Source of the DNA: Pseudomonadota bacterium
Lineage (GTDB): Bacteria > Pseudomonadota > Gammaproteobacteria > Burkholderiales > Sulfuriferulaceae
Assembly (NCBI GenBank): GCA_021801025.1
Contig: JAJYYK010000001.1
Span: 186,001 to 250,000 of the forward strand
Direction: 5' to 3'
Length of the DNA: 64,000 nucleotides
How positions within the stretch are numbered: the stretch's first letter is position 1; each line of letters starts with the position of its first letter. A model generated the notes under the pieces. That model saw nothing but the letters and a program-made list of their open reading frames with translations. It was not told where the DNA came from and did not search any database. The position numbers and the translations under genes were made by a program. Shown one piece after another: positions 1 through 8,359 of this stretch.

Positions 1-132
1 ATTCTAACGTGCTGTTCAGTTTTTTGGTTGATGTTAATATTGTCGTCAATTAAACCTGAATATTTTTCAGCGCTTGCATCGGTTCGCAGATGCCTCCAAA
101 CAAGTTATTTGCGTTAAATCAAGGAGAGATAA

Positions 133-240
133 ATGAAAGAATTAATGTTCGGTAAAAGTACCAATTTGCCCATGATCCTGGTTGTGGCTTTAATTGTCAC
201 GGCATGGTTAAGCTTTCTTTCGGTGGTGATTGCTTCTTAA
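133..240 (+). CDS. 35-residue single-span membrane protein (paralogue 1)
   Basis: A short frame of 35 codons begins at an ATG 8 nt after a strong ribosome binding site (AAGGAGAG). It encodes a short polar N-terminus with the motif FGK..N.P, then one hydrophobic span ending in WLSFLSV. About half its residues are identical to the second tiny protein at 487-594, and both have the same length. The shared sequence, strong ribosome sites and own terminator make it a real gene despite its size. I do not recognise the family. Size and topology recall small accessory subunits of membrane complexes, but nothing here identifies a partner. Confidence 0.7.
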   Translation: MKELMFGKSTNLPMILVVALIVTAWLSFLSVVIAS

Positions 241-273
241 TTTCAGTTTTACCATTGAAATAATGATGTCAGG

Positions 274-304
274 CCAGCATGTATGTGGCATGCTGGTTTG
301 ATTT
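274..304 (+). terminator. Rho-independent-like terminator after paralogue 1
   Basis: A perfect 8-bp stem (CCAGCATG / CATGCTGG) with a 7-nt loop is followed by TTTGATTT. It lies 33 nt after the stop of the first 35-residue gene, so that gene probably has its own short transcript. Confidence 0.65.
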
Positions 305-486
305 GAAGTGGTTTTATAATGATTAAAGACTGCTTCGAGTGAGTGAGCAGGGTTGAATAGCCGGTTTTTGTAAAATGATATAAATACCTCTTAAATTCTT
401 TGTATGTGTTGTGAGAATTATTATTTAGTTGTGCTAGTATGTGACAAATGGATAGTTAAGTCTTTTATAACTGAGCAAGGAGTATC

Positions 487-594
487 ATGATGGTTCAATA
501 TTTTTTTGGCAAAGCCAATTTCCCCTTAACCATCGTTGTGGGGTTGATTGTGATGGGTTGGTTGAGTTTTTTGTCGGTGATTTTACGTTGGTGA
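487..594 (+). CDS. 35-residue single-span membrane protein (paralogue 2)
   Basis: The frame begins with two consecutive ATG codons, 7 nt after AAGGAG, and runs 35 codons. The protein has an aromatic N-terminus, the FGK.N.P motif and one hydrophobic span with LIV..WLSFLSVI, ending in Arg-Trp. It aligns along its whole length with the gene at 133-240 (about 18 of 35 identical), so the two are tandem duplicates kept under selection. AT-rich upstream DNA with TTGTGC and TATG-like blocks could be a promoter. Function unknown. The family is too short for most gene callers and may be unannotated elsewhere. Confidence 0.7.
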   Translation: MMVQYFFGKANFPLTIVVGLIVMGWLSFLSVILRW

Positions 595-627
595 TTCTTT
601 ACTGATAGTGACTGAATTGCCGGACTT

Positions 628-733
628 GTAAATCGGCGGTGGGAATGAAGTTGGTTGAAGGAACTTTTCTGTTCGTCACTGCGGGGTGGAAGGCCAACTG
701 AACTCCCCTGCCGATTTTACGTAGAGGTTTTTT
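628..733 (+). ncRNA. Long imperfect hairpin with U-run (structured RNA or extended terminator)
   Basis: Positions 628-656 pair with 692-720 in a long imperfect stem: GTAAA-TCGGC against GCCGATTTTAC, then GGGA against TCCC, then AGTTGG against CCAACT, with small bulges and G-U pairs. The apical loop is about 35 nt, and TTTTTT follows at 728-733. It starts about 33 nt after the second 35-residue gene. It may be an unusually large terminator or a small RNA processed from that transcript. The pairing is visible; the role is inference. Confidence 0.45.
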
Positions 734-793
734 CACTGCATCGAACGGAGAAAATGATGGCTCGCGTTGTGGCAAACAGGCGGGCCTGAGTTA

Positions 794-845
794 AAGGCAA
801 AGTCTTATGTTGTGTTGCGCAATGTGACACACCTGGTTTTGCCTT
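794..845. other. Hairpin between convergent genes
   Basis: AAGGCAAA at 794-801 pairs with TTTGCCTT at 838-845, with an inner TGTGT/ACACA helix. It sits between the plus-strand tiny genes and the 3' end of rpoH on the minus strand. It lacks a clear U-run on either side, so a terminator role is only possible. Confidence 0.35.
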
Positions 846-906
846 GTGTTGGGCCGGACCTTGCTGGGTCAAGCCCCCCACAGAGGTTAAAACGACGGCT
901 GCTGTA

Positions 907-1761
907 CTAAGCAGCCTTCAGAGTTTGACGCAGTTTCAAGATGGCTTTGTTTTCAATTTGCCGCACCCGTTCCGCTGAAATACCAAATTCCGCAGCTAAT
1001 TCATGCAATGTAGAAGGGTTCTCTTCATTGAGCCAGCGTGCTTGAACAATGCGTTGACTGCGGGGATCAAGCTGGCACAGTGCTTCGCTTAACCCTGATC
1101 CAGCCAAACGCTCTGCTGCGACACGCTCAAGAATTCGTGATGGCTCAGCTTCAGGATCTGATAAATAAGCAATAGGTGTAAAAGCCTCTTCACCATCTTC
1201 AAAGCTGGTATCTAATGCGACGTCTTGTCCGCTAAAACGTGTTTCCATTTCCAGAACTTCTTCACGTTTGACACCCAATTCTTTGGCCATCGCCTCTGCC
1301 TCGGTATGTGTCAAGCTGTGGCTATTCTGCTTCAAACTGCGCAAATTAAAGAATAATTTGCGCTGCCCTTTGGTGGTGGCAATTTTCACCATTCGCCAAT
1401 TGCGTAACACGTATTCGTGAATTTCCGCTCTAATCCAGTGCATCGCAAAAGAGACCAGGCGTACACCACGGTCAGGATCAAACCGTTTGACTGCCTTCAT
1501 CAAGCCGATGTTGCCTTCCTGAATAAGATCGGCCTGCGGCAAGCCATATCCAATGTATTTGCGCGCAATGCTGACCACCACACGTAAATGTGACATCACC
1601 AGGCGTCCTGCCGCATCGACATCCTGCTGATCGCGCAAACGGTAGGCGAGTGAAGTCTCTTCCTCCTGGCTCAGAATCGGATAATTGTTGACAGTATAAA
1701 TATAACTTTCCAAACTGGTGGCATGGTTACTTAATACTGGTAGTGTCATTGTATTGGTCAT
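907..1761 (-). CDS. rpoH: RNA polymerase heat-shock sigma factor RpoH (sigma-32)
   Basis: 284 residues, the normal length for RpoH. Region 2 carries the core-binding and -10 recognition segment (DLIQEGNIGLMKAVKRFDP, then SFAMHWIRAEI). The RpoH box QRKLFFNLR, diagnostic of sigma-32 and involved in control by DnaK/FtsH, follows. Region 4 ends with a helix-turn-helix (LHELAAEFGISAERVRQIE). It directs transcription of chaperone and protease genes after heat or envelope stress. It stands alone and converges on the tiny membrane genes. In many proteobacteria ftsX is upstream, but here an unrelated AT-rich membrane gene occupies that side. Confidence 0.97.
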   Translation of the reverse strand: MTNTMTLPVLSNHATSLESYIYTVNNYPILSQEEETSLAYRLRDQQDVDAAGRLVMSHLRVVVSIARKYIGYGLPQADLIQEGNIGLMKAVKRFDPDRGVRLVSFAMHWIRAEIHEYVLRNWRMVKIATTKGQRKLFFNLRSLKQNSHSLTHTEAEAMAKELGVKREEVLEMETRFSGQDVALDTSFEDGEEAFTPIAYLSDPEAEPSRILERVAAERLAGSGLSEALCQLDPRSQRIVQARWLNEENPSTLHELAAEFGISAERVRQIENKAILKLRQTLKAA

Positions 1762-1934
1762 AACAGTTTCGCCTCCATACGCGCAATTTTATCACCGTTT
1801 CTATGAGTGTGCTATGGGCGTAAAGTTCCCATGGGGTAGAGGGCGATGATCAGGATAACACCCTCACGTTAATATGTATCCCGCCTGCCGTCAGTTTGAT
1901 GGCGCACATAATTTGTTTGGCTTATAGCATCTAT

Positions 1935-2378
1935 TCATGCATCCCCAGTGTTGCTACCCTGGGAGCTAACGATAATCCTGAGGAGGAAATTGGTCGCGAA
2001 GCCGGTAATAATCAAAACGGTATTGGCAACCTGCATATCCCTGGAGGCTCCTATACTTAATCTGTCTATAATTGTGGCCGTGTGTGTGCCATTGGAAAGT
2101 AGCTCAAGTGTAAACAGTGAAGAGGAGAATATGATTAAAATAATCAGTAACACATTGCTGCCCATACTTAAAGATCCAGGCGTTAATTTTTTTACAATCA
2201 ATACCGAGTCTGCATAATAAATAATTGACATCAGTGACATTTCAAGGCTTATATCAGCGATTTGGCCACTATATATTCTGATTATAATAAAAAAAAGATA
2301 AATAAATACGGGAATGCTAAGAATTAATATTTCTGAAAAGGCATCTATCACTGTATGGAAAGTACGGCTGTAATTCAT
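1935..2378 (-). CDS. Hypothetical four-span membrane protein
   Basis: 147 residues with about four hydrophobic segments: one near the N-terminus (ILILSIPVFIYLFFIII), one near residues 45-60, one at LLIILIIFSSSLFTLELL, and one near the C-terminus (VLIITGFATNFLLRIIV). No catalytic motif is visible and I do not recognise the family. Start chosen: ATG at 2378 after an AG-rich stretch. The gene is clearly richer in A/T than rpoH and mutL on either side, which suggests later arrival. A shorter opposite-strand frame overlaps, but the regular hydrophobic pattern favours the minus strand. Confidence 0.5.
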   Translation of the reverse strand: MNYSRTFHTVIDAFSEILILSIPVFIYLFFIIIRIYSGQIADISLEMSLMSIIYYADSVLIVKKLTPGSLSMGSNVLLIILIIFSSSLFTLELLSNGTHTATIIDRLSIGASRDMQVANTVLIITGFATNFLLRIIVSSQGSNTGDA

Positions 2379-2779
2379 TTTTTTCCCCTGTTTTTTAAAA
2401 TTATGGTGAATTACGATAGTGATTCAGGTTGGTGATGTGATCGCCTGGTATGGGCGATGTCAGGATGCTTGCTATGACAGTGACAGTTTACACGCCTTGT
2501 TGTCAATTCAGGCGCTGTTTTCAACGGGATATTTCCTTACCGTTTATACATTTAAAAACAATTGTCTTGCAAGATGCCGGGTGTTATCTGGTGCATAATA
2601 AAACAATTATTAATCAACTTGTTGTAGTCATATTGATATTTGAATTTATTCAACAATCAATTTGTTGCGTGCATCATGGAACAAGTCCATTATTTGAATT
2701 CGAGTGTGCCATGGGCGCACAATTTCTGAATAAGCGGATGATGATAACCCGGGTTTATCTGCGTTGAATCCTGCGCCGA
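2379..2779. other. AT-rich intergenic region without a supported gene
   Basis: About 400 bp between the membrane-protein gene and mutL. A plus-strand open frame at 2450-2767 exists but has no ribosome site, unnatural composition and no recognisable domain. AT content is high, as in the neighbouring 1935-2378 gene, so the whole 1.9-2.8 kb stretch may be one inserted block. Confidence 0.4.
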
Positions 2780-4594
2780 TTATTTTCCACGCATAAACAG
2801 CTTGTCCAGTTCCTGAATACTAAACTGAAACCAGGTGGGGCGACCATGGTTGCATTGATTGGCACGTTCAGTGGTTTCCATGTCACGTAACAGGGCATTC
2901 ATTTCATTCAGGGACAGTTGGCGGTGCGCACGCACCGCACCATGGCACGCCAGGTTGCCGAGCATTTCATTGCATCGTTCTTCCAGGGTATGGGCTTGCC
3001 CATGTTCTGCCAGGTCATGAAGGATGTCACGGGCCAGTTGGGCGGGATCGCCGTGCTGTAGCAAATGAGGTATGCTGCGCACAGCCAGCGCGGTGGGTGA
3101 AATCGGTGTGATGTGTAAACCGAGACTTTGCAAAAATTCGGCCTGCTCAATGGCGGTGGCAACAGTGAGTGCGCTGGTTTCAAAGGTGATGGGAATGAGC
3201 AGTGCCTGGCTGGCTAAACTGTGTTGTGCGAAGGAGGTTTTTAGCTGTTCATAAAGGATGCGTTCGTGTGCGGCGTGCATGTCCACCAGCACCAAGCCTG
3301 CCTGGTTTTGTGCCAGTAAGTAAATGCCGTGCAGTTGCGCGATGGCGTAACCGAGCGGGTGATCGTCGGTAGATATGGGCGGTGTGGGCGCGACATCCGT
3401 TAAATCAGCTTGAGGTTCATAAGGCGGCGGTGTTTGCGCCACCCAATGGCTGAATTGAGCTTGTTGTGGTGGAAAAGTGTGGTGTGGGAATGTCGTGTGA
3501 GCTGCGCCGCTGCCTGTTAAGGTGTGTCTTGAGCTAAAAGCATTGGCAGAATCGCGGGCACCATCTGTTGCAGGGCGCAACGAAGCGGGTACAGCAGCAG
3601 ACATTTTGGCCGAACTGGCCAATGCTTGCTGAACGGCGTGATAAACAAATTGGTGTACGGCGCGGCTGTCGCGAAAACGCACTTCGGTTTTGGCAGGATG
3701 AACATTTACATCTACGGCGGCATAATCCACGGTGAGAAACAGACAGTAGGCAGGATGCCGGTCGTGGTGCAGCACATCTTGCCAGGCTTGCCGCAGCGCG
3801 TGACTGAGTAATTTGTCTCGTACAAAGCGGCCGTTGACATACAGAAACTGCATGTCGCGACCTACGCGGGCATAGGCTGGCAGTGCGACCAGCCCACTTA
3901 AGCTGAGTGGACCCCCAGCAACAAGTACAGTTTGAGCTGCCTGTGCAAACTCTGCTCCAAGCAGGCTTTTCATGCGTTCGGCGTGTGATTCGGCGCGCAA
4001 CTGCCGCTGAACGCGACCATTGTGCGTGAGGGTGAAGGCCACATCGGGACGGGCAAGTGCTGTGCGTAATACCGTCGTGTCACAATGGCCATATTCGGTC
4101 GAGGCGGATTTAAGGAATTTGCGACGGGCGGGCGTATTAAAAAATAATTCACGTAATTCGATTGTGGTGCCGTCATTCAATGCGCAGGGAACAGGCGCAC
4201 CGAATTTGCCACCTTCGGCAAGAATTTCATGCGCGTGGAGCGCGTTCGCATGGCGACTGGCTAAACGCAGTTTGGAAACGGCAGCCATGCTGGCCAGGGC
4301 CTCGCCACGAAACCCAAAGCTGGCGACGCTTTCCAGGTCACCCAGACTGGTAATTTTACTGGTGGCATGACGTGCGAGTGCAAGGACAAGCTGATCGGCC
4401 ATGATGCCATGACCGTTATCTACCACTTTTAAAGTTTGCAAGCCGCCCTCTTCCAAGTGTATACGCAGATCGGTCGCCCCGGCATCCAGACTGTTTTCCA
4501 ACAGTTCCTTGAGTGCGGCAGCTGGGCGTTCAACGACTTCACCTGCCGCAATTTGGCTAATGAGTAAATCTGGAAGCTGCTGGATGGAGGGCAT
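2780..4594 (-). CDS. mutL: DNA mismatch repair protein MutL
   Basis: 604 residues. The N-terminal GHKL ATPase shows NSLDAGATDL (motif I), DNGHGI and GFRGEALASM. A variable Pro/Ala/Thr-rich linker follows at about residues 330-400. The C-terminal dimer domain begins near residue 420. Around residue 437 is DMHAAHERILYE, matching the endonuclease metal motif DQHA(X)2E(X)4E except Gln to Met, and CNHGRPTW near the end matches the second metal motif. The protein is therefore probably a nicking MutL, as expected where MutH is absent. It couples MutS mismatch recognition to strand removal. amiC lies 44 nt upstream in the same direction. Confidence 0.96.
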   Translation of the reverse strand: MPSIQQLPDLLISQIAAGEVVERPAAALKELLENSLDAGATDLRIHLEEGGLQTLKVVDNGHGIMADQLVLALARHATSKITSLGDLESVASFGFRGEALASMAAVSKLRLASRHANALHAHEILAEGGKFGAPVPCALNDGTTIELRELFFNTPARRKFLKSASTEYGHCDTTVLRTALARPDVAFTLTHNGRVQRQLRAESHAERMKSLLGAEFAQAAQTVLVAGGPLSLSGLVALPAYARVGRDMQFLYVNGRFVRDKLLSHALRQAWQDVLHHDRHPAYCLFLTVDYAAVDVNVHPAKTEVRFRDSRAVHQFVYHAVQQALASSAKMSAAVPASLRPATDGARDSANAFSSRHTLTGSGAAHTTFPHHTFPPQQAQFSHWVAQTPPPYEPQADLTDVAPTPPISTDDHPLGYAIAQLHGIYLLAQNQAGLVLVDMHAAHERILYEQLKTSFAQHSLASQALLIPITFETSALTVATAIEQAEFLQSLGLHITPISPTALAVRSIPHLLQHGDPAQLARDILHDLAEHGQAHTLEERCNEMLGNLACHGAVRAHRQLSLNEMNALLRDMETTERANQCNHGRPTWFQFSIQELDKLFMRGK

Positions 4595-4638
4595 ATCTGG
4601 GCCTGAGATTGAGAGAGATGTCGTGGAAAATGGGTGTT

Positions 4639-6009
4639 CTACGGCTGTTTTGCCAGTTTGGCTCGTGCAGTAGCCGGATTGCTGGCGAAATAGTGTTGTA
4701 TCCCTGAAACAATGGCACTGGCGAGTTGATCCTGGTAGCGGTCATCGGTAAGCCGTTTTTCCTCTTCAGGGTTGGAAATAAAAGCGGTTTCAACCAAAAC
4801 GGATGGAATGTCGGGTGCTTTCAATACCGCAAACCCGGCCTGTTCCACGCCATCATGGTGCAATTGGCAGATTTCGGACAATTGATCGAGCACATTGTGC
4901 GCTAAATGGCGACTGTCATTGTTCGTGGCGGTTTGTGATAAATCGAGAAGAGTTTTTGCCAGGTCACGGTCTTTGACTCCTACATTGACCCCACCCACCA
5001 GGTCGGCCTCGTTTTCAGATTTTGCGAGCCAGCGCGCGGCGGCGCTACTGGCGCCATGTTCTGACAAGGTGAAAACGCTGGAGCCGTGCGCGTCCGGTGT
5101 GATGTACGCGTCGGCATGAATGGAAACAAATAAATCGGCACCCCAGCGCCGGGCTTTATTGACCCGTTCGGCTAATGGGATAAAAACATCATCATTGCGT
5201 GTGAGTAGCGCATGAACATTATTGATGGCATTCAGTTTGGCGGCTAGCCGTCTGGCAATGGCAAGGGTGACATTTTTCTCCAGGGTGCCGCCTTGTCCGT
5301 GTGCGCCGGGATCTTCACCCCCATGTCCAGGATCGATGACAATGATAATGGGGTGTGTGATCACAATATGCTGATGATGGCTGTTTAAATCCTGGCGTGG
5401 CGTTTTGGGTAATTTGACAAAAGTTTGCTCATCACTTGCGGGTATATTGTCTGTGCCAGGCGGATTCGCTGGCATCAGGGCGGTATTTTCAGTTTGATGG
5501 CTGGGGTTCGTGTCTGATAGCGGTATTGGGTTCAGCGCGGTCATGGCGTTGCTGTGGATAGCCGCGCCGGTTGTCGCATTCCCGGGGTAGATGTCCATGA
5601 CCAACCGGTAGGCATAATCACCAACAGGTTGCAAGCTGAAGCTGGTGGGTTTGACATCGTCGCGTAATTCCATGACCAGGCGCAACACTTTGGGGCGATT
5701 GGTAGCGAAGCGTAATTTGCTGATCCAGGGATCGCCACCGGCATTAATTTTATCGCATAAATTTTGTAGCGCACTGTCGGCCTGAACATCTTTTAAGTCG
5801 ATGACCAAACGTTTGGGGTGGTCAAGGGCAAACATGCTGTAATCGATGGGTTGAGGCGATTCAAAGGTGATGCGGCTGTAGTCGATGGAAGGCCAATACC
5901 GTACTGCATTGAAGCTGTTGTCTGCCATTGCGGTGAAAGATACCCAGCTTAGCAAAGCGGCAATCATGATCTTTAATAATTTCAGCATGTTAGCAATTTG
6001 TTTACGCAT
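4639..6009 (-). CDS. amiC: N-acetylmuramoyl-L-alanine amidase AmiC (AMIN + Amidase_3)
   Basis: About 456 residues. A hydrophobic signal peptide ends near SFTAMA, then an AMIN targeting domain (about residues 35-130), a Pro/Thr-rich linker, and the zinc amidase domain. Zinc-site motifs are IDPGHGGEDPG (His), LEKNV (Glu), VSIHADA (His) and VETAFISN (catalytic Glu). It cleaves the stem peptide from peptidoglycan at the division septum, normally activated by EnvC/NlpD. The open frame extends further upstream into tsaE, but residues before the signal peptide make no sense. The start is at 6009 (28-nt overlap with tsaE) or 5988 (7-nt overlap). It lies in an operon tsaE-amiC-mutL, a common proteobacterial order. 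Confidence 0.94.
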   Translation of the reverse strand: MRKQIANMLKLLKIMIAALLSWVSFTAMADNSFNAVRYWPSIDYSRITFESPQPIDYSMFALDHPKRLVIDLKDVQADSALQNLCDKINAGGDPWISKLRFATNRPKVLRLVMELRDDVKPTSFSLQPVGDYAYRLVMDIYPGNATTGAAIHSNAMTALNPIPLSDTNPSHQTENTALMPANPPGTDNIPASDEQTFVKLPKTPRQDLNSHHQHIVITHPIIIVIDPGHGGEDPGAHGQGGTLEKNVTLAIARRLAAKLNAINNVHALLTRNDDVFIPLAERVNKARRWGADLFVSIHADAYITPDAHGSSVFTLSEHGASSAAARWLAKSENEADLVGGVNVGVKDRDLAKTLLDLSQTATNNDSRHLAHNVLDQLSEICQLHHDGVEQAGFAVLKAPDIPSVLVETAFISNPEEEKRLTDDRYQDQLASAIVSGIQHYFASNPATARAKLAKQP

Positions 6010-6470
6010 CGCGCGCCTAAGGGGGTTAAAGCAACGGCGCGTATGCTGCGTCCGCTGTCCTGCTCGTTCAGGTGGATATGCACATCGGCTGGAGGCAACA
6101 GCGGTAAGCCTTTTTCCGGCCACTCAATGAGACATAAACTTTCCGCACCGCAATAGTCACCAAATCCACTCTCTTCCCATTCTAACGCATTCTTGAAGCG
6201 ATATAAATCAAAGTGGTAGAGATTTAAGTTAAAAACAGAATAAGCTTCAACCAAATGATAAGTTGGACTTTTTACCGTGCGGGTATAACCGAGCCCACGC
6301 AATATACCGCGTACCAGGGTGGTTTTTCCTGCCCCAAGATCTCCATACAAATAAATGACCATCCCGGCAGCCAATGACTGAGAAAGTGCTGTGCCTGCTT
6401 GCAATGTGGCGGTTTCGTCATCAAGGTGACGTTCAAAATGGGCCGGTGGAGGTGAGGTGTGGTGGGGCAT
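5982..6470 (-). CDS. tsaE: tRNA t6A biosynthesis ATPase TsaE
   Basis: 162 residues from the ATG at 6470; a TTG at 6527 would add 19 unlikely residues. Walker A is GDLGAGKTT, followed by KSPTY, the DLYR segment, and EWPEKG near the C-terminus, all typical of TsaE. It binds TsaB-TsaD and drives turnover of the complex that makes threonylcarbamoyladenosine at tRNA position 37. First gene of the tsaE-amiC-mutL cluster; its 3' end overlaps amiC, which suggests coupled translation. Confidence 0.93.
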   Translation of the reverse strand: MPHHTSPPPAHFERHLDDETATLQAGTALSQSLAAGMVIYLYGDLGAGKTTLVRGILRGLGYTRTVKSPTYHLVEAYSVFNLNLYHFDLYRFKNALEWEESGFGDYCGAESLCLIEWPEKGLPLLPPADVHIHLNEQDSGRSIRAVALTPLGARCVNKLLTC

Positions 6471-6562
6471 GAGTGATCCAATATGATGGTGCTGGCTGCC
6501 TGGATGAATGCGGTCGCTGTGGCTCAAAACAAAGGCTGCTATTCATTTTTAACAACAGCTGG

Positions 6563-7423
6563 TCAGTTGCCAGCGGAACGGTAGCAATTTTTGCCGCTGT
6601 GTTTGGCCAAATACATTGCGGCATCGGCGATTTTTACCAGCTGCTCTGCTGTTTTTCCGTGGTCGGGATAGAGAGCGATACCAATACTGACGCTGATCGA
6701 GCAATTTTTTCCATTTATCACAAATGAGCGAGCGATGGTTTCAATAATTTTCCTGGCCACACGATCTTTGCCATCTGGCGCGCGCACATCGGAGAGGATC
6801 ACTGTAAATTCATCGCCGCCCATGCGCGCTACTGTATCCGAGTCACGTACACATGCCACAATTCGTTTGGCCGCTTCGCAGAGAAGCGTGTCGCCAGCAC
6901 TGTGTCCGAGTGTGTCGTTGATGAGTTTGAAACCGTCAAGGTCAAGATAAAGAACGGCGACCGATACTTTGTTTCTGTGCGCCCTGGTGATGGCCTGGTT
7001 GAGGCGATCATAGAACAGGATGCGGTTAGGAAGCGTTGTCAGGCTGTCGTGGTGGGCGAGATTGGTAATCTGTTCATTTGTTTGTTTAAGGCGCGTTAGC
7101 AAATTCCAGATAAAGCGTGCCTGGAAGCCGCCAATAATATTTCCATGGCCCAGTTGAGCGGCAACGTAGGTGGTGACACTGTCATCACCGGTGAGGTTGA
7201 ACGCCAGACAGGGACGGCTTGCCCCGATTGCGTTGGCAAGATCGGTAAAACTTCGCACGCCGAGCTGTTTTGCAAGAGCCAGTGCTGGTGCCAGCGGGTT
7301 AGCATCAACAATACCGACGATTTTAATCAGGGGGTCTTCGCTAAAAAGTTCAAGCATCGCTGTGCCGCCACGCCCTGCGCCAATAACAAGTATTTTTTGT
7401 ATGTTTTGAGGCTTTGCTGTCAT
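6563..7423 (-). CDS. Rossmann-fold/GGDEF fusion, putative nucleotide-sensing diguanylate cyclase
   Basis: 286 residues from the ATG at 7423. Residues 8-110 form a Rossmann-type domain: the dinucleotide-binding glycine motif VIGAGRGG near residue 13, a following acidic residue in VGIVDANP, and alternating strands and helices like the N-terminal half of homoserine or dihydrodipicolinate-type reductases. No catalytic second half follows. Instead a short helix (NLLTRLKQTNEQITNLAHHD) leads into a complete GGDEF domain with GGDEF at 202-206 and the RDSD product-inhibition site just before it. It should make c-di-GMP. The domain order implies cyclase control by NAD(P)(H) or another nucleotide, which is inference. 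There are no transmembrane segments. Confidence 0.85.
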   Translation of the reverse strand: MTAKPQNIQKILVIGAGRGGTAMLELFSEDPLIKIVGIVDANPLAPALALAKQLGVRSFTDLANAIGASRPCLAFNLTGDDSVTTYVAAQLGHGNIIGGFQARFIWNLLTRLKQTNEQITNLAHHDSLTTLPNRILFYDRLNQAITRAHRNKVSVAVLYLDLDGFKLINDTLGHSAGDTLLCEAAKRIVACVRDSDTVARMGGDEFTVILSDVRAPDGKDRVARKIIETIARSFVINGKNCSISVSIGIALYPDHGKTAEQLVKIADAAMYLAKHSGKNCYRSAGN

Positions 7424-7924
7424 CACGTATCTCACGGCAATTAATGCTCGCCCAACTTTATTTCTTGTCGGCAGGCGGTTGCAAGCAAAGACAATACCCT
7501 TGAATGTTACATCATCGCATTCTACCCCTTCAAGCGCGAATCATCCAATGTTTGCTGCTGATTTTCGGGCGGTCATTTTTTATGTCCAAAAAATGTATTG
7601 GCTTAACGTGACATCACATACCCCTTGTTCCATACCGGGGGTTAAAAACCAGGTGGGGTGCCTCACGCCCGGACCGCGCCCTTTGGGCCGGAGTTCAGCG
7701 CGCCTGTCGTCCTCTGAAATTTTAAACCAGTAAAACAGTAAATTCTGGGTGGTCACGTAATTTTCGTGAAGTACTTGCACACGCCTTCGATTTTATATAT
7801 TATTAACACTTGAAACATTATTCAGTATAATAAAAATTGCACGAGAGTGCTTTCAATAAAATACATTGTTTTAAATAATGAATTTGAGTTATTTGTGTAT
7901 TGATTAAAAATAACGCGCATTTTA
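7424..7924. other. Intergenic region before the type IV secretion operon
   Basis: About 500 bp with no supported gene. The left part (7630-7740) is GC-rich with partial palindromes (GCGCCCTTTGGGCC) and blocks resembling the dispersed repeat family described at 21584 (CTGGTTTTTAACCCCCGG in reverse complement). The right part (7780-7924) is strongly AT-rich and presumably holds the promoter of the secretion operon. Confidence 0.4.
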
Positions 7925-8359
7925 ATGAAATATTTTATATTGTTAGGAATATTATTTTGTGCCAACAGTCGTGCAGACTGTTGGGGAGATGTCGAGGCGC
8001 GATTTGCCGTATCCCAGTATTTATTGCTGGCCATTGCGCAACACGAATCCGGATTAAATCCTCATGCAGTTAACCGCAATGAAAACGGGTCATATGATAT
8101 TGGTTTGATGCAGATCAACACATCATGGCTACCTGTATTAAAGCCCTATGGCATTGGGCTCGCGGAATTAGGAAATCCATGTATTAACTTAAATGTGGGC
8201 GCTTGGATATTGGCGAATAATTTTATCTTGTACGGCAAAAATTGGCGTGCGGTCGGCGCTTATAACGCAAAAACGGAAATTAAACGGGTGCATTACGCAC
8301 AGCAGGTTTTTATTAAAATGAAGAACATTGCCGATGAATATGGAATTGAATCGAAGTGA
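7925..8359 (+). CDS. VirB1-like lytic transglycosylase
   Basis: 144 residues. An N-terminal signal peptide (residues 1-17) precedes an SLT-type goose-lysozyme fold. The catalytic glutamate is in AIAQHESGLNP (Glu41), followed by GLMQIN and the tyrosine motif VGAYNA. It opens peptidoglycan locally so that a secretion apparatus can cross the wall. It resembles VirB1, TrbN and IagB. It is the first gene of the Trb/VirB operon, and its 3' end overlaps the next gene. It is visibly richer in A/T than the rest of the operon. Confidence 0.88.
   Translation: MKYFILLGILFCANSRADCWGDVEARFAVSQYLLLAIAQHESGLNPHAVNRNENGSYDIGLMQINTSWLPVLKPYGIGLAELGNPCINLNVGAWILANNFILYGKNWRAVGAYNAKTEIKRVHYAQQVFIKMKNIADEYGIESK

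Noticed and set aside
734-906. MMARVVANRRA-like mini-frame with an AGGAG-type site near 753
   Set aside because: Only 11 codons, no conservation visible, and not distinguishable from chance.
1948-2217. 89-residue frame opposite the membrane protein gene
   Set aside because: Shorter than the minus-strand frame, which has regular hydrophobic segments and a better start.
2450-2767. 105-residue open frame on the plus strand
   Set aside because: No ribosome site, unusual residue make-up with no recognisable domain, and no coding-like pattern.
7479-7733. 84-residue open frame
   Set aside because: No start signal; composition and position suggest an intergenic repeat region.
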